A model generated the notes under the pieces. That model was given only the letters and a program-made list of their open reading frames with translations, had not been told where the DNA came from and searched no databases. Positions 43,701 to 52,900 of a DNA stretch of 64,000 bases are shown here, one piece after another. The stretch is from contig NZ_LT629802.1 of the NCBI RefSeq assembly GCF_900106045.1, positions 558,001 through 622,000 of the forward strand, read 5' to 3'. The number at the start of each line of letters is the position of its first letter. Position 1 is the stretch's first letter. Position numbers and translations under genes: made by a program. This DNA is from Pseudomonas mucidolens (GTDB lineage Bacteria; Pseudomonadota; Gammaproteobacteria; Pseudomonadales; Pseudomonadaceae).

Positions 43701-44422
43701 GCTCAAGCAGAAAACCAGGGCGATGGTTTTCATCAAGGCAAACGCTTGTCTAATCAGTCATCCCGTCCGCCATGCCTCCGCTTTGTTCAATATGCCCACT
43801 ACGCTTGCGTACTCACGCTCGCAGTTCGCCACGGGTGACCTCGCCTGATGGCTGCGAAGAAATTCCAGCCCCACATTCTGATGTGTCCGAAGGGTGGGCG
43901 TCAGATGTGTCAAATCCTCGCTCAGCGCCGGATAGCAGTGTTGTCCTAGCGGTTCTACGGCTGCCGTCATATAGCGAGCAGCTCCGCTGCGCACGAGCCA
44001 GGGCGTGGAGTGGGCCCTCCTGACGTTCAGGCTAGAGGGCGCAACTGTTTTATCAAGGCAGATCTGAACAGAGATGTGATAAAGCTTACATTGGAAGGCA
44101 CCGGGCTGAGCCGGATTACCCTACCCAAGAGCTCAATAAATATCGGTTTTTGCTGTAGGAGCCTTCTGAATGTTACCGAATAGTGAAAATGTGTAACCCT
44201 TTGCCTGAGCATGGGGCAAAGTGCTACGTCCATGCCCTTCAAACGCCCGTTTTAGGCGCCCCTGTAAATAAGATCAAACGCTATACTTGCCGTGCCAGAA
44301 GGGTTTGCGAATAATAGGCCCGCAATTTGCAACGGTAAAAGGTTTAGTGTCTTTTTTCTCTGCATAAAATCCAGAGACTGTCAATGTGTTGGAACCGCTT
44401 TCTTGGTGCTTCTGTAAATTGT

Positions 44423-44459
44423 TGTCGCATTGAGGAAATATCGGCTTCTGGCCTGTCGT
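44423..44459. promoter_or_regulatory. ArgR binding half-sites upstream of aotJ
   Basis: TGTCGC-N8-AA at 44423-44438 fits the Pseudomonas ArgR half-site exactly; a weaker relative TGTCGT starts at 44454, 31 bases on. They lie about 130-160 bases before aotJ, where ArgR is known to activate the aot operon in P. aeruginosa. Confidence 0.6.
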
Positions 44460-44584
44460 TAGAATGCCGATCACTCGCTCGTCGTCGCTGGTCAGGACGC
44501 AGCAGCGTTATTCGGTTTCACTCAGTCGCATCGTGGGCCCTGGCTCATACTGCTGTTTTTGCCCTATACCGATGGAGTCCCAAG

Positions 44585-45370
44585 ATGAAGAAACTCGTGC
44601 TGTTGGGCGCCCTGGCGCTGTCCGTACTGTCCATGCAGGCTTTCGCTGAAGAGAAACCCCTGAAAATTGGTATCGAAGCGGCTTACCCTCCGTTCGCCTC
44701 GAAGGCGCCGGACGGCAGTATCGTCGGTTTCGACTACGACATCGGCAACGCCTTGTGCGAAGAGATGAAAGTCAAGTGCACCTGGGTCGAGCAAGAGTTC
44801 GACGGTCTGATCCCGGCGTTGAAAGTGCGCAAGATCGACGCGATCCTGTCCTCCATGTCGATCACCGAAGACCGCAAGAAGTCCGTGGACTTCACCAACC
44901 GTTACTACCTGACGCCGGCACGCCTGGTAATGAAGGACGGTACGGCGGTCAGCGAAAGCCTGGATGAACTCAAAGGCAAGAAAATCGGCGTGCAGCGCGG
45001 TTCGATCCACGACCGTTTCGCCAAGGAAGTCCTGGCTCCGGAGGGCGCTACCGTTGTGCCTTACAGCTCGCAGAACGAAATCTACCTGGATATCAAATCG
45101 GGTCGCCTCGACGGCACCGTGGCCGACGCGACCCTGCTGCAGGAAGGTTTCCTCGATACGCCAGCCGGTAAAGGCTACGCGTTCACCGGTCCGTCCTTCA
45201 CCGACGTCAAGTACTTCGGCGACGGCGTAGGCATTGCGGTGCGCAAAGGCGACCAGAAGAACCTCGACCGTATCAACGCCGCTATCGCCGCGATCCGTGC
45301 CAACGGTAAGTACAAGACTATCCAGGACAAGTACTTCAACTTCGATATTTACGGCGCTGACGCCAAGTAA
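44585..45370 (+). CDS. aotJ: Basic amino-acid ABC transporter, periplasmic binding protein AotJ
   Basis: 261-residue substrate-binding protein with a signal peptide ([21 protein letters not shown], cleaved before EEKP). The [27 protein letters not shown] opening (cited by its conserved Y-P-P-F and G-F-D-x-D) and [13 protein letters not shown] match the lysine/arginine/ornithine class (ArgT/HisJ). First gene of aotJQMOP, for arginine and ornithine uptake. A terminator-like hairpin after it probably allows it to be made in excess. GGAG precedes the ATG. Confidence 0.95.
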   Translation: MKKLVLLGALALSVLSMQAFAEEKPLKIGIEAAYPPFASKAPDGSIVGFDYDIGNALCEEMKVKCTWVEQEFDGLIPALKVRKIDAILSSMSITEDRKKSVDFTNRYYLTPARLVMKDGTAVSESLDELKGKKIGVQRGSIHDRFAKEVLAPEGATVVPYSSQNEIYLDIKSGRLDGTVADATLLQEGFLDTPAGKGYAFTGPSFTDVKYFGDGVGIAVRKGDQKNLDRINAAIAAIRANGKYKTIQDKYFNFDIYGADAK

Positions 45371-45392
45371 GTCATCGCAGTTGTCTGTCCAT

Positions 45393-45437
45393 AATGGCGC
45401 AAGCACCAGGATCTCTGACGTTTGCGCCATTTTTTCA
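45393..45437 (+). terminator. Attenuator-like terminator between aotJ and aotQ
   Basis: AATGGCGCAA and TTGCGCCATT form a perfect 10-base stem with a 19-base loop, then TTTT. About 20 bases after aotJ and 25 before aotQ. Partial termination here would explain higher expression of the binding protein than of the permease, as in other ABC operons. Confidence 0.8.
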
Positions 45438-45461
45438 TCCGCCTTTTCGAGGACCTGAATC

Positions 45462-46151
45462 ATGTTGAAAGGCTACGGGGCCGTTATCCTCGATGGCGCA
45501 TGGTTGACGCTTCAGCTCGCCTTGTCGTCCATGGCCTTGGCCATTGTTCTGGGTCTGATTGGGGTCGCACTACGCCTGTCGCCGGTGCGCTGGTTGGCCT
45601 GGCTGGGCGACTTGTACTCCACGGTGATCCGCGGGATCCCCGACCTGGTACTGATCCTGCTGATTTTCTACGGTGGTCAGGACCTGCTCAACCGCGTCGC
45701 GCCGCTACTGGGCTACGACGACTATATTGACTTGAACCCCTTGGCCGCCGGTATCGGCACCCTGGGTTTCATCTTCGGCGCCTACCTTTCGGAAACCTTC
45801 CGGGGCGCCTTCATGGCTATCCCCAAAGGTCAGGCGGAGGCGGGCATGGCGTATGGCATGAGTCCGTTCCAGGTGTTCTTCCGGGTGATGGTGCCGCAAA
45901 TGATCCGGCTGGCGATCCCTGGCTTCACCAACAACTGGCTGGTGTTGACCAAGGCGACCGCGTTGATTTCCGTGGTGGGCCTGCAAGACATGATGTTCAA
46001 GGCCAAGCAGGCGGCAGACGCCACCCGCGAACCTTTTACCTTCTTCCTCGCAGTGGCGGCGATGTACCTGGTGATCACCAGCGTTTCGTTGCTGGCCCTG
46101 CGTTACCTTGAGAAGCGCTACTCGGTTGGCGTAAAGGCGGCTGATCTATGA
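45462..46151 (+). CDS. aotQ: Basic amino-acid ABC transporter, permease AotQ
   Basis: 229-residue permease of the HisQ/GlnP type with about five membrane helices and the EAA loop (EAGMAYGMSPFQVFFRVMVPQ, near 125-145) that docks with the ATPase AotP. The RGIPDLVLILLIFYGG region near residue 50 is a family hallmark. Its stop overlaps the start of aotM by four bases. Confidence 0.94.
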   Translation: MLKGYGAVILDGAWLTLQLALSSMALAIVLGLIGVALRLSPVRWLAWLGDLYSTVIRGIPDLVLILLIFYGGQDLLNRVAPLLGYDDYIDLNPLAAGIGTLGFIFGAYLSETFRGAFMAIPKGQAEAGMAYGMSPFQVFFRVMVPQMIRLAIPGFTNNWLVLTKATALISVVGLQDMMFKAKQAADATREPFTFFLAVAAMYLVITSVSLLALRYLEKRYSVGVKAADL

Positions 46152-46846
46152 TCTTCGACTACAACGTCATCTGGGAGGCCTTGCCGCTGTATTTCGGCGG
46201 TTTGCTGACCACCCTGAAATTGCTGCTGATTTCGCTGTTCTTCGGCTTGCTCGCCGCTTTGCCCCTGGGGTTGATGCGTGTGTCCAAGCAGCCGGTGATC
46301 AACGGCGCGGCCTGGCTCTACACCTATGTGATTCGCGGTACACCGATGCTGGTGCAACTGTTCCTGATCTACTACGGCCTGGCCCAGTTCGAAGCGGTGC
46401 GCGAGAGTTTCCTGTGGCCGTGGCTGTCCAGTGCGACCTTCTGCGCCTGCCTCGCGTTTGCCATCAACACCAGCGCCTACACCGCCGAGATCATTGCCGG
46501 TAGCCTCAAGGCCACGCCGAATGGCGAGATCGAAGCGGCCAAGGCCATGGGAATGTCGCGCTACAAGTTGTACAGCCGGATCCTGCTGCCCTCGGCCCTG
46601 CGCCGGGCACTGCCGCAGTACAGCAACGAAGTGATCATGATGCTGCAGACCACCAGCCTGGCTTCTATCGTGACCCTGATCGATATTACGGGAGCCGCCC
46701 GCACTGTGAACGCGCAGTACTATTTGCCGTTTGAAGCCTATATCACCGCGGGTGTCTTCTACTTGTGCCTGACCTTCATTCTGGTGCGCCTGTTCAAGTT
46801 GGCCGAGCGCCGCTGGCTGAGCTACCTGGCTCCTCGGAAGCACTGA
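46148..46846 (+). CDS. aotM: Basic amino-acid ABC transporter, permease AotM
   Basis: 232-residue second permease (HisM-like), five helices; EAA loop EAAKAMGMSRYKLYSRILLPS (near 137-157), RGTPMLVQLFLIYYGL near 65. Forms a heterodimer with AotQ. Overlaps aotQ; aotO follows two bases after its stop. Confidence 0.94.
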   Translation: MIFDYNVIWEALPLYFGGLLTTLKLLLISLFFGLLAALPLGLMRVSKQPVINGAAWLYTYVIRGTPMLVQLFLIYYGLAQFEAVRESFLWPWLSSATFCACLAFAINTSAYTAEIIAGSLKATPNGEIEAAKAMGMSRYKLYSRILLPSALRRALPQYSNEVIMMLQTTSLASIVTLIDITGAARTVNAQYYLPFEAYITAGVFYLCLTFILVRLFKLAERRWLSYLAPRKH

Positions 46847-46847
46847 T

Positions 46848-47960
46848 ATGGAACGTATCGATCACGTGTTGCCTTGGGGGCATTTGGGCTGCGAGCGCCA
46901 GCTGACGGTGTTCCGTTTCGGCGGCGGCGAGCGCAAGGCCTATATCCAGGCCAGTCTGCACGCCGATGAATTGCCGGGGATGCGCGCCGCCTGGGAGCTG
47001 AAAAAGCGCCTGAGCGAACTCGAACAGCAAGGCGCCCTCAACGGTGTGATAGAACTGGTGCCGGTGGCCAATCCGATGGGCCTCGGCCAGTTGCTGCAAG
47101 GTGCTCACCAAGGGCGCTTTGAAGTCGGCAGCGGCAAGAATTTCAACCGCGATTTCGTCGAGTTGAGTGAGCCGGTGGCCGCACGCCTCCAGGGCGAACT
47201 GGGGGATGATCCTCGCGCCAACGTGCGCTTGATTCGCCAGGCGATGGCCGAGGTACTCAATGCCTTGCCGCCGGCTGCCAGCCAGCTGCAAGGCATGCAG
47301 CGGCTGTTGCTGAGTCACGCTTGCGATGCTGATGTGGTGCTGGACCTGCATTGCGACGCCGAAGCTGCGTTGCACATGTACGCTTTGCCTCAGCACTGGC
47401 CGCAATGGCGTTCACTGTCGGCGCACCTGAACGTGAAGGTCGGCTTGCTGGCGGAAGACTCCGGCGGCAGCTCCTTTGACGAAGCCTGTTCGCTGCCGTG
47501 GTTGCGTCTGTCGCGTGCATTCCCCGAGGCGCAGATTCCCCTGGCGTGTCTGGCGACGACGTTGGAGTTGGGTGGTCAGGCCGATACCGGGCGCGACGAG
47601 GCGATTTTTCACGCTGAAGGCATTCTGGCGTTTCTCGCTGAACAAGGCCTGATCCGTGGCGAGTGGCCCGCCGCGCAATTTGAACCCTGCGAAGGCGTGC
47701 CGTTTGAAGGCACCGAGTTGCTGTTCGCGCCCCATGCCGGCGTGATCAGCTATCTGCGTAAAGCCGGTGACTGGGTGGAAGCGGGCGAGCCGCTATTTGA
47801 AGTCATTGATCCCTTGACCGACCGCGCCAGCACTGTTTGCGCGGGCACGTCCGGGGTGTTGTTTGCCGTTGAACGGCTACGTTATGCCCAAGCGGGTTTC
47901 TGGCTGGCCAAGGTGGCGGGGCGCGAAGCGCTGCGTCACGGGCGCTTGCTCAACGACTGA
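46848..47960 (+). CDS. aotO: AotO, aspartoacylase/succinylglutamate desuccinylase-like protein
   Basis: 370-residue zinc-peptidase-fold (M14/AstE-ASPA) protein inside the aot operon. Zinc-site residues are seen in ASLHADELPGM (near 32-42, H-x2-E) and in VLDLHCDAEAALH (near 164-176). The C-terminal part (from about 290) has a small beta-barrel as in aspartoacylases. In P. aeruginosa aotO is in the aot operon but not needed for uptake; its substrate is unknown, an N-acylated amino acid being likely. Confidence 0.9.
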   Translation: MERIDHVLPWGHLGCERQLTVFRFGGGERKAYIQASLHADELPGMRAAWELKKRLSELEQQGALNGVIELVPVANPMGLGQLLQGAHQGRFEVGSGKNFNRDFVELSEPVAARLQGELGDDPRANVRLIRQAMAEVLNALPPAASQLQGMQRLLLSHACDADVVLDLHCDAEAALHMYALPQHWPQWRSLSAHLNVKVGLLAEDSGGSSFDEACSLPWLRLSRAFPEAQIPLACLATTLELGGQADTGRDEAIFHAEGILAFLAEQGLIRGEWPAAQFEPCEGVPFEGTELLFAPHAGVISYLRKAGDWVEAGEPLFEVIDPLTDRASTVCAGTSGVLFAVERLRYAQAGFWLAKVAGREALRHGRLLND

Positions 47961-47987
47961 CCAACTGTTTTTGTGAGAACCGACCGC

Positions 47988-48751
47988 ATGTACAAACTTG
48001 AAGTCCAAGACCTGCATAAACGCTATGGCAGTCATGAAGTGCTCAAAGGTGTTTCCCTGGCCGCCGCGGCGGGTGATGTGATCAGCATCATCGGTTCCAG
48101 TGGTTCAGGTAAAAGTACCTTTTGCGCTGTATCAACCTGCTGGAGCAACCTCACGCCGGCAAGGTTCTGCTCAACAACGAAGAGTTGAAACTGGTGGCCG
48201 GCAAAGACGGCGCCATGAAGGCTGCCGACCCGAAACAACTGCAGCGCATGCGTTCGCGGCTGTCGATGGTGTTCCAGCATTTCAACCTGTGGTCGCACAT
48301 GACCGCGCTGGAAAATGTCATGGAGGCGCCGGTGCATGTACTCGGTGTTTCGAAAAAGGAAGCCCGCGAAAAGGCCGAGCACTACTTGGCCAAAGTTGGC
48401 GTGGGGCATCGCCAGGATGCGTTCCCCGGCCACATGTCCGGTGGCGAACAACAGCGCGTAGCGATTGCCCGGGCGCTGGCGATGGAGCCTGAAGTGATGC
48501 TGTTCGACGAGCCCACCTCGGCTCTCGATCCCGAGCTGGTGGGCGACGTATTGAAAGTCATGCAGGACCTGGCCCAGGAAGGTCGGACCATGGTGGTGGT
48601 GACGCACGAAATGGGGTTTGCCCGCGAAGTATCCAACCAGTTGGTGTTCCTGCACAAAGGCATCGTCGAAGAACGTGGCAACCCGCGAGAAGTGCTGGTC
48701 AACCCGCAGTCCGAACGGTTGCAGCAGTTCTTGTCCGGTAGCTTGAAATAA
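47988..48751 (+). pseudogene. aotP: Basic amino-acid ABC transporter ATPase AotP, frameshifted
   Basis: ATPase of the aot importer, here split by a one-base deletion. Frame 1 starts at 47988 ([14 protein letters not shown]) and runs through the Walker [11 protein letters not shown] (to 48122); the next codons are out of frame. The correct frame resumes at 48122 ([14 protein letters not shown]) and continues to a normal end with [28 protein letters not shown] and VTHEMGFA. Restoring one base in the ACCTTTTGCGC run (48117-48127) gives a 254-residue protein, the family length. Either a real inactivating mutation or a sequencing/assembly error in a T homopolymer; no other damage is seen, which favours recent change or error. 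Confidence 0.9.
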
Positions 48752-48772
48752 TAACGGCCGCTACTCACCCCC

Positions 48773-48873
48773 TGTAGGAGCGAGCTTGCTCGCGAAGATC
48801 GTCAACGATAACGCGGAATGCCTGACACGCCCTTGGCGTTCTCAGGTTTTTCGCGAGCAAGCTCGCTCCTACA
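48773..48873. repeat. REP doublet (taggagcgag type)
   Basis: TGTAGGAGCGAGCTTGCTCG (left) and its inverted copy ending CGCTCCTACA (right), with a spacer near 50 bases. Lies between aotP and argR, so argR is probably expressed from its own promoter in 48874-48970. Confidence 0.94.
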
Positions 48874-48970
48874 GGTGGGACGGTCTTCATTGTTTTTGAG
48901 ATTTGTGTTGGTTTACGGGCTAGCATTGGCCTTTGTCTTTATTACTGTTACTCGTTTCGGATAGCCCTCC

Positions 48971-49951
48971 ATGACCGCCCATCGAATTGGTTTCCTGATT
49001 TGGCCCAGCACTAAAGCACTGACGCTTGCGCTGGCTGAGGAGGCCTTGCGGGTTGCCCAGCGGGTGCATCCGGACGTGGTTTACGAGGTATCGTTTCTGC
49101 AGGCCGAGCCGCCGGTCGAAGGTGACTGGAAATTACCCGGCGAACCCTGGGCCGGCAAGCTTGAAGGCTTCCAGAAGTTGTTCTTGCTGGCCGACGAGCC
49201 GCCGACCGTCATTGCCTCGCCACTCAGTACGGCACTCAAACAGCTTGTCCGTGCGGGCTGCGTGATTGGTGGGTTGTCGGCGGGTGTTTATCCGTTGGCG
49301 CAGTTGGGGTTGCTTGACGGTTATCGGGCGGCCGTGCACTGGCGTTGGCAGGATGATTTTGCCGAGCGCTTTCCCAAGGTCATCGCCACCAGCCATTTGT
49401 TTGACTGGGATCGTGATCGCCTGACTGCCTGCGGTGGCATGTCGGTACTCGATCTGCTGCTGGCGGTGCTGGCGCGTGATCACGGCGCCGAACTGGCCGG
49501 TGCGGTATCGGAAGAATTGGTGGTAGAACGCATCCGCGAAGGCGGCGAGCGCCAGCGTATTCCGCTGCAAAACCGCCTGGGCTCGAGCCATCCCAAGCTG
49601 ATCCAGGCGGTGTTGCTGATGGAAGCGAATATCGAAGAGCCGTTGACCACCGATGAAATCGCTCAGCATGTCTGCGTGTCGCGACGACAACTGGAGCGGA
49701 TTTTCAAGCAATACCTCAATCGCGTTCCCAGCCAGTATTACCTGGAGTTGCGCCTGAACAAGGCACGGCAGATGTTGATGCAAACCAGCAAGTCGATCAT
49801 CCAGATCGGCCTGTCATGCGGCTTCTCCTCGGGGCCGCACTTCTCCAGCGCCTACCGCAATTTCTTCGGTGCCACGCCGCGCGAAGACCGCAACCAGCGT
49901 CGCAGCAGCAGCCCGTTCGAACTGTCTTCGGTGCCGTCCGAACGGGGCTGA
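48971..49951 (+). CDS. argR: ArgR, AraC-family arginine regulator
   Basis: 326 residues. The N-terminal half (about 1-190) is a DJ-1/PfpI-like glutamine-amidotransferase fold without an enzymatic role; the C-terminal part is an AraC-type pair of HTHs (TTDEIAQHVCVSRRQLERIF near 225-244, then IIQIGLSCGFSSGPHFSSAYRNFFG). This architecture and its location between aot and aru genes match ArgR of P. aeruginosa, the arginine-responsive regulator of both operons. Matches to its half-site exist upstream of aotJ and aruC. Confidence 0.95.
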   Translation: MTAHRIGFLIWPSTKALTLALAEEALRVAQRVHPDVVYEVSFLQAEPPVEGDWKLPGEPWAGKLEGFQKLFLLADEPPTVIASPLSTALKQLVRAGCVIGGLSAGVYPLAQLGLLDGYRAAVHWRWQDDFAERFPKVIATSHLFDWDRDRLTACGGMSVLDLLLAVLARDHGAELAGAVSEELVVERIREGGERQRIPLQNRLGSSHPKLIQAVLLMEANIEEPLTTDEIAQHVCVSRRQLERIFKQYLNRVPSQYYLELRLNKARQMLMQTSKSIIQIGLSCGFSSGPHFSSAYRNFFGATPREDRNQRRSSSPFELSSVPSERG

Positions 49952-49957
49952 TCGGCC

Positions 49958-52900
49958 TTATTCCTCCTGGGGTTGCGGGACCGGCACCGGCAACGGATTA
50001 CCCTGTTCGTCGCGTGCCGCTTCAGGCACCTGGAAGTCCTGCCCGGTGCGTTGGTAGTACGTCCTGAGATGCCGCAGGCTTTGCGCCGACAGCGGGTTGC
50101 CACTCAGATCGCATTCATCGAGGAACGTCGGGATCATTTCCAGCAGGTCGGACGGGATCGTCGAGATCTGGTTGTTGCCCAGGTCCAGAATGTGCAAGCG
50201 GGCGAGCTGAAATGCCCCTCGCGGCACCGCGCTAATCTGGGCGTCACGCAGTTGCAGCGCCAGCAGGTTGTTCAGGCCGCTGATATCGGGGGCCAGGCTC
50301 AGCGGGTTATTGTTCATCCTGAGAAACTCCAGTGCACTCAGCTCCGATACGGTGCGTGCGGTATCGGCGGTCAGGGTAATCGCGCAATGGCTCAAGTCGA
50401 GGTAGGTGAGCTTGGGCAGCTTGAACAGCGCACGCGGTAGTGAACGCAGGTAACAATGCCGCAGTTTCAGCGTCTGTAGGTTGGGGAAACAGTCCAGCGT
50501 GGCGTCAACCGCGGTGGTGGTGCCGTCGCCGGTGAAATCGAACAGCGAAATATGCTCAAAACGTGCATTTATGCGCGGCAGTTCGCCCATGAGCGTGAGA
50601 TCGACCGTCAAGCGATAGGTGATGTCTTCGCCCGGGCTGCGAATGTCCTCTTCGCTTTCGCGGCGCCATGCCTGTTCCAGCAAGCGCTTGAAATCGCGAC
50701 GGCGCAATTGCTCCTCTACGCGCGAGGGCTCATCCAGCGGCACATCCAGGACCGGGTGTCGGTCGGGCACGCTGAGCACCCATTGCTGCAGGTCAGCTCC
50801 CAACTGTTGGTACTCGGCCTCGAGACGCGCCAGGTAGGTGGTGACCTCGGCCATGTCTCCCGGCAGGTTGAAGATAAAGCGGTCGACCGCATTATCCGCC
50901 AGGCGCGGGTAGAGGGCTTTGACTCTGTCCCGTTCTGCGCGGGGGGCTTGGGCGTTGAAGAATTCGCCCATGTTCTGGCAGTAGATTTTGATCCGCTCCA
51001 GGGTCTGGGGGGACAGCGGATTGGCACTGAGATCGAAGAGCTGGGTGAGCGTCGGCGGCAAGCTGAAGCTGAAAGCCGGCAGCTCCTCGATGGCGTTGTG
51101 GCTCAGGTTGACCGCGACAGGTCGGTCCTCGATCAGCAGGCCTTCGGGGACTTCGCGCAGGCCGGTGTCCTGCAGGGAAACATGACTCAAGTTGTCCAGG
51201 CCGCGAAAATCCGGAACGCGCCCCAGCGGGTTGTGGCTCAGGTCCAGATGGTCGAGGTTGCTCATGTTGCCCAGCGCCGCCTGGCTGGTTTCGGACAAGC
51301 TAATCATGCAGTTGGGCAGGCTCAGGTCGGTGAGTTTCGGCAAGTCGAATATTGCGCCGGGAATATCCCCCAGGCGTGCCTGTTCGATGGTCAGCGTATC
51401 CAGCTCGGCAAAGCTCCTGAGAAAGGCTCCCGGTTGCAGTGCGAGACCGTTGCCGTCGAGCTTCAGGTAAGTGATGTGCTTGAACTGCGCACTCATTGCC
51501 GGCAGCTCGCCGGCCAGCGCCGAAGACAGCGTCAACGCATGGATGAAATTCCCGTCGGGTGCGGTCTCACGGCGCCAGCTGCGTTCCAGTCGTTGCTGGA
51601 CCGCCTGACGCCTGGCCCGTTCGAGTTCGGCGAGCGTGGTGTCGGATGTCCAGGCCCCCAACTCTTGCTGCAGGGTTTCCAATTCGTTCGCCAGGCGGGC
51701 CAGTTCGCGCCGGCCGGCCTCGATATCACCGGGCAGGCTGAAGATGAACTGGTTGATGTCCTGATGGCTCAGGGAGGGGAACAGCAGGTGCGCGTCTCGC
51801 TGGTCGACCGGCGCCGCGTCCACGATCCAATAGGTTTTGTGGCGCTGGTAGTATGCTTTGAAACGCTCGAGTGTCGCGCGCGAAAGCGGATTGCCGGTGA
51901 GGTCGAAGCGCTCGCTGGCGGACGGCGGCAATTCGAACAGTGCTGTCGGCAGCTCGCTAAGACGGTTGTCGCCCAAAAATACGCTTTCCAGCGTCGGTAG
52001 CTGCAGCAGGCCGGCGGGCCACTGGTCAATCCCGGTCTCCGACAGGTCCAGGTCTTCCAGGCTGGTCATGGTTCGAATATCGGGCGCTCGGCCCAACGGA
52101 TTCTGGTGCAGGTTCAGGCTTTCCAGACGATTCATCGCCACCAGACGCGCCTCGCTCTCGGCAGTGAGAACGATCTGGCAGTTGTCTAGGCTCAAGGTGC
52201 GCAGGTTGAGCATGTCGCTGAGCGGCGGCGGCAATTCGCCGAGGGCAATCTCACGGACCTCCAGGTGGCGCAGCATGGGGAAGTGCTCGAGAAAATGCGT
52301 CACCCCCTGAGTGCCATCGACACCCGTCAGCGTCAGCAGCGACACATGCGGGAACTCGCTGTCCAGGAGCGGCAGCTCACCGAGGATCGGCCAGTCCAGT
52401 TTCAGCACCACGCCGTCGCGTGCGGGGTCGTTGTAGTAGTTGTCGATCTCGGTTTCCTGGCGCCAGCACCCTTTGAGGCGCGCGGCGAAATGGCGGCGAT
52501 TCTGGCGTTGATATTGGCGCTGGCGGCGGGTGAGCGGGATGCCGCTGACGGGATGGTTGGCCGGGACATCGTCTTGCCAGGTATACAGGATCGTCTCCAG
52601 TTGCTGGTAGTCGCTCTCCAGTGTGGCAATCGCGACGAGGGCGCCGCCGGGCTGCTGTTGCAGGTTGTCGATCAACTGCTGCACCTGTTCGTCCCTGAGT
52701 ACCGGAAACAGCGCGCGGGTTCGCTGTTGCAACGTCAGCAGTGGGGGCGGGGACTCAAGCTCGCCAACATAGCCTTCGCTGTTGCCCAGCAGGCGCAGCG
52801 TTTCCACGCGCACTCCCTGAGGTGTCGGCTCGTTGAGCAGGACGCGCAACTCTTCGCGTTGCAGTGGGCGCTTGACCAGGCGCTCTTTAAGCACAGGCCC

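Larger units (their letters stand above)
43572..44584. other. Non-coding AT-rich region between the hcp islet and aotJ
   Basis: About 1 kb without a supported gene. Open frames of 60-80 codons exist on the minus strand (43758-43994, 44027-44242, 44274-44474) but none has a ribosome site or recognisable similarity. It contains a perfect hairpin (43678-43700), and near its end the aotJ promoter region with an ArgR half-site at 44423. Confidence 0.55.

Noticed and set aside
43758..43994. Minus-strand open frame of 79 codons in the islet flank
   Set aside because: No ribosome site and no recognised family; kept only as part of the gap description.
44274..44474. Minus-strand open frame of 66 codons overlapping the ArgR half-site
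   Set aside because: No ribosome site; lies in the aotJ promoter region.
48110..48130. Programmed -1 frameshift in aotP
   Set aside because: The site CCTTTTG is not a good slippery heptamer (the shifted Phe tRNA would mispair) and no downstream stimulator is seen; deletion or sequencing error is simpler.
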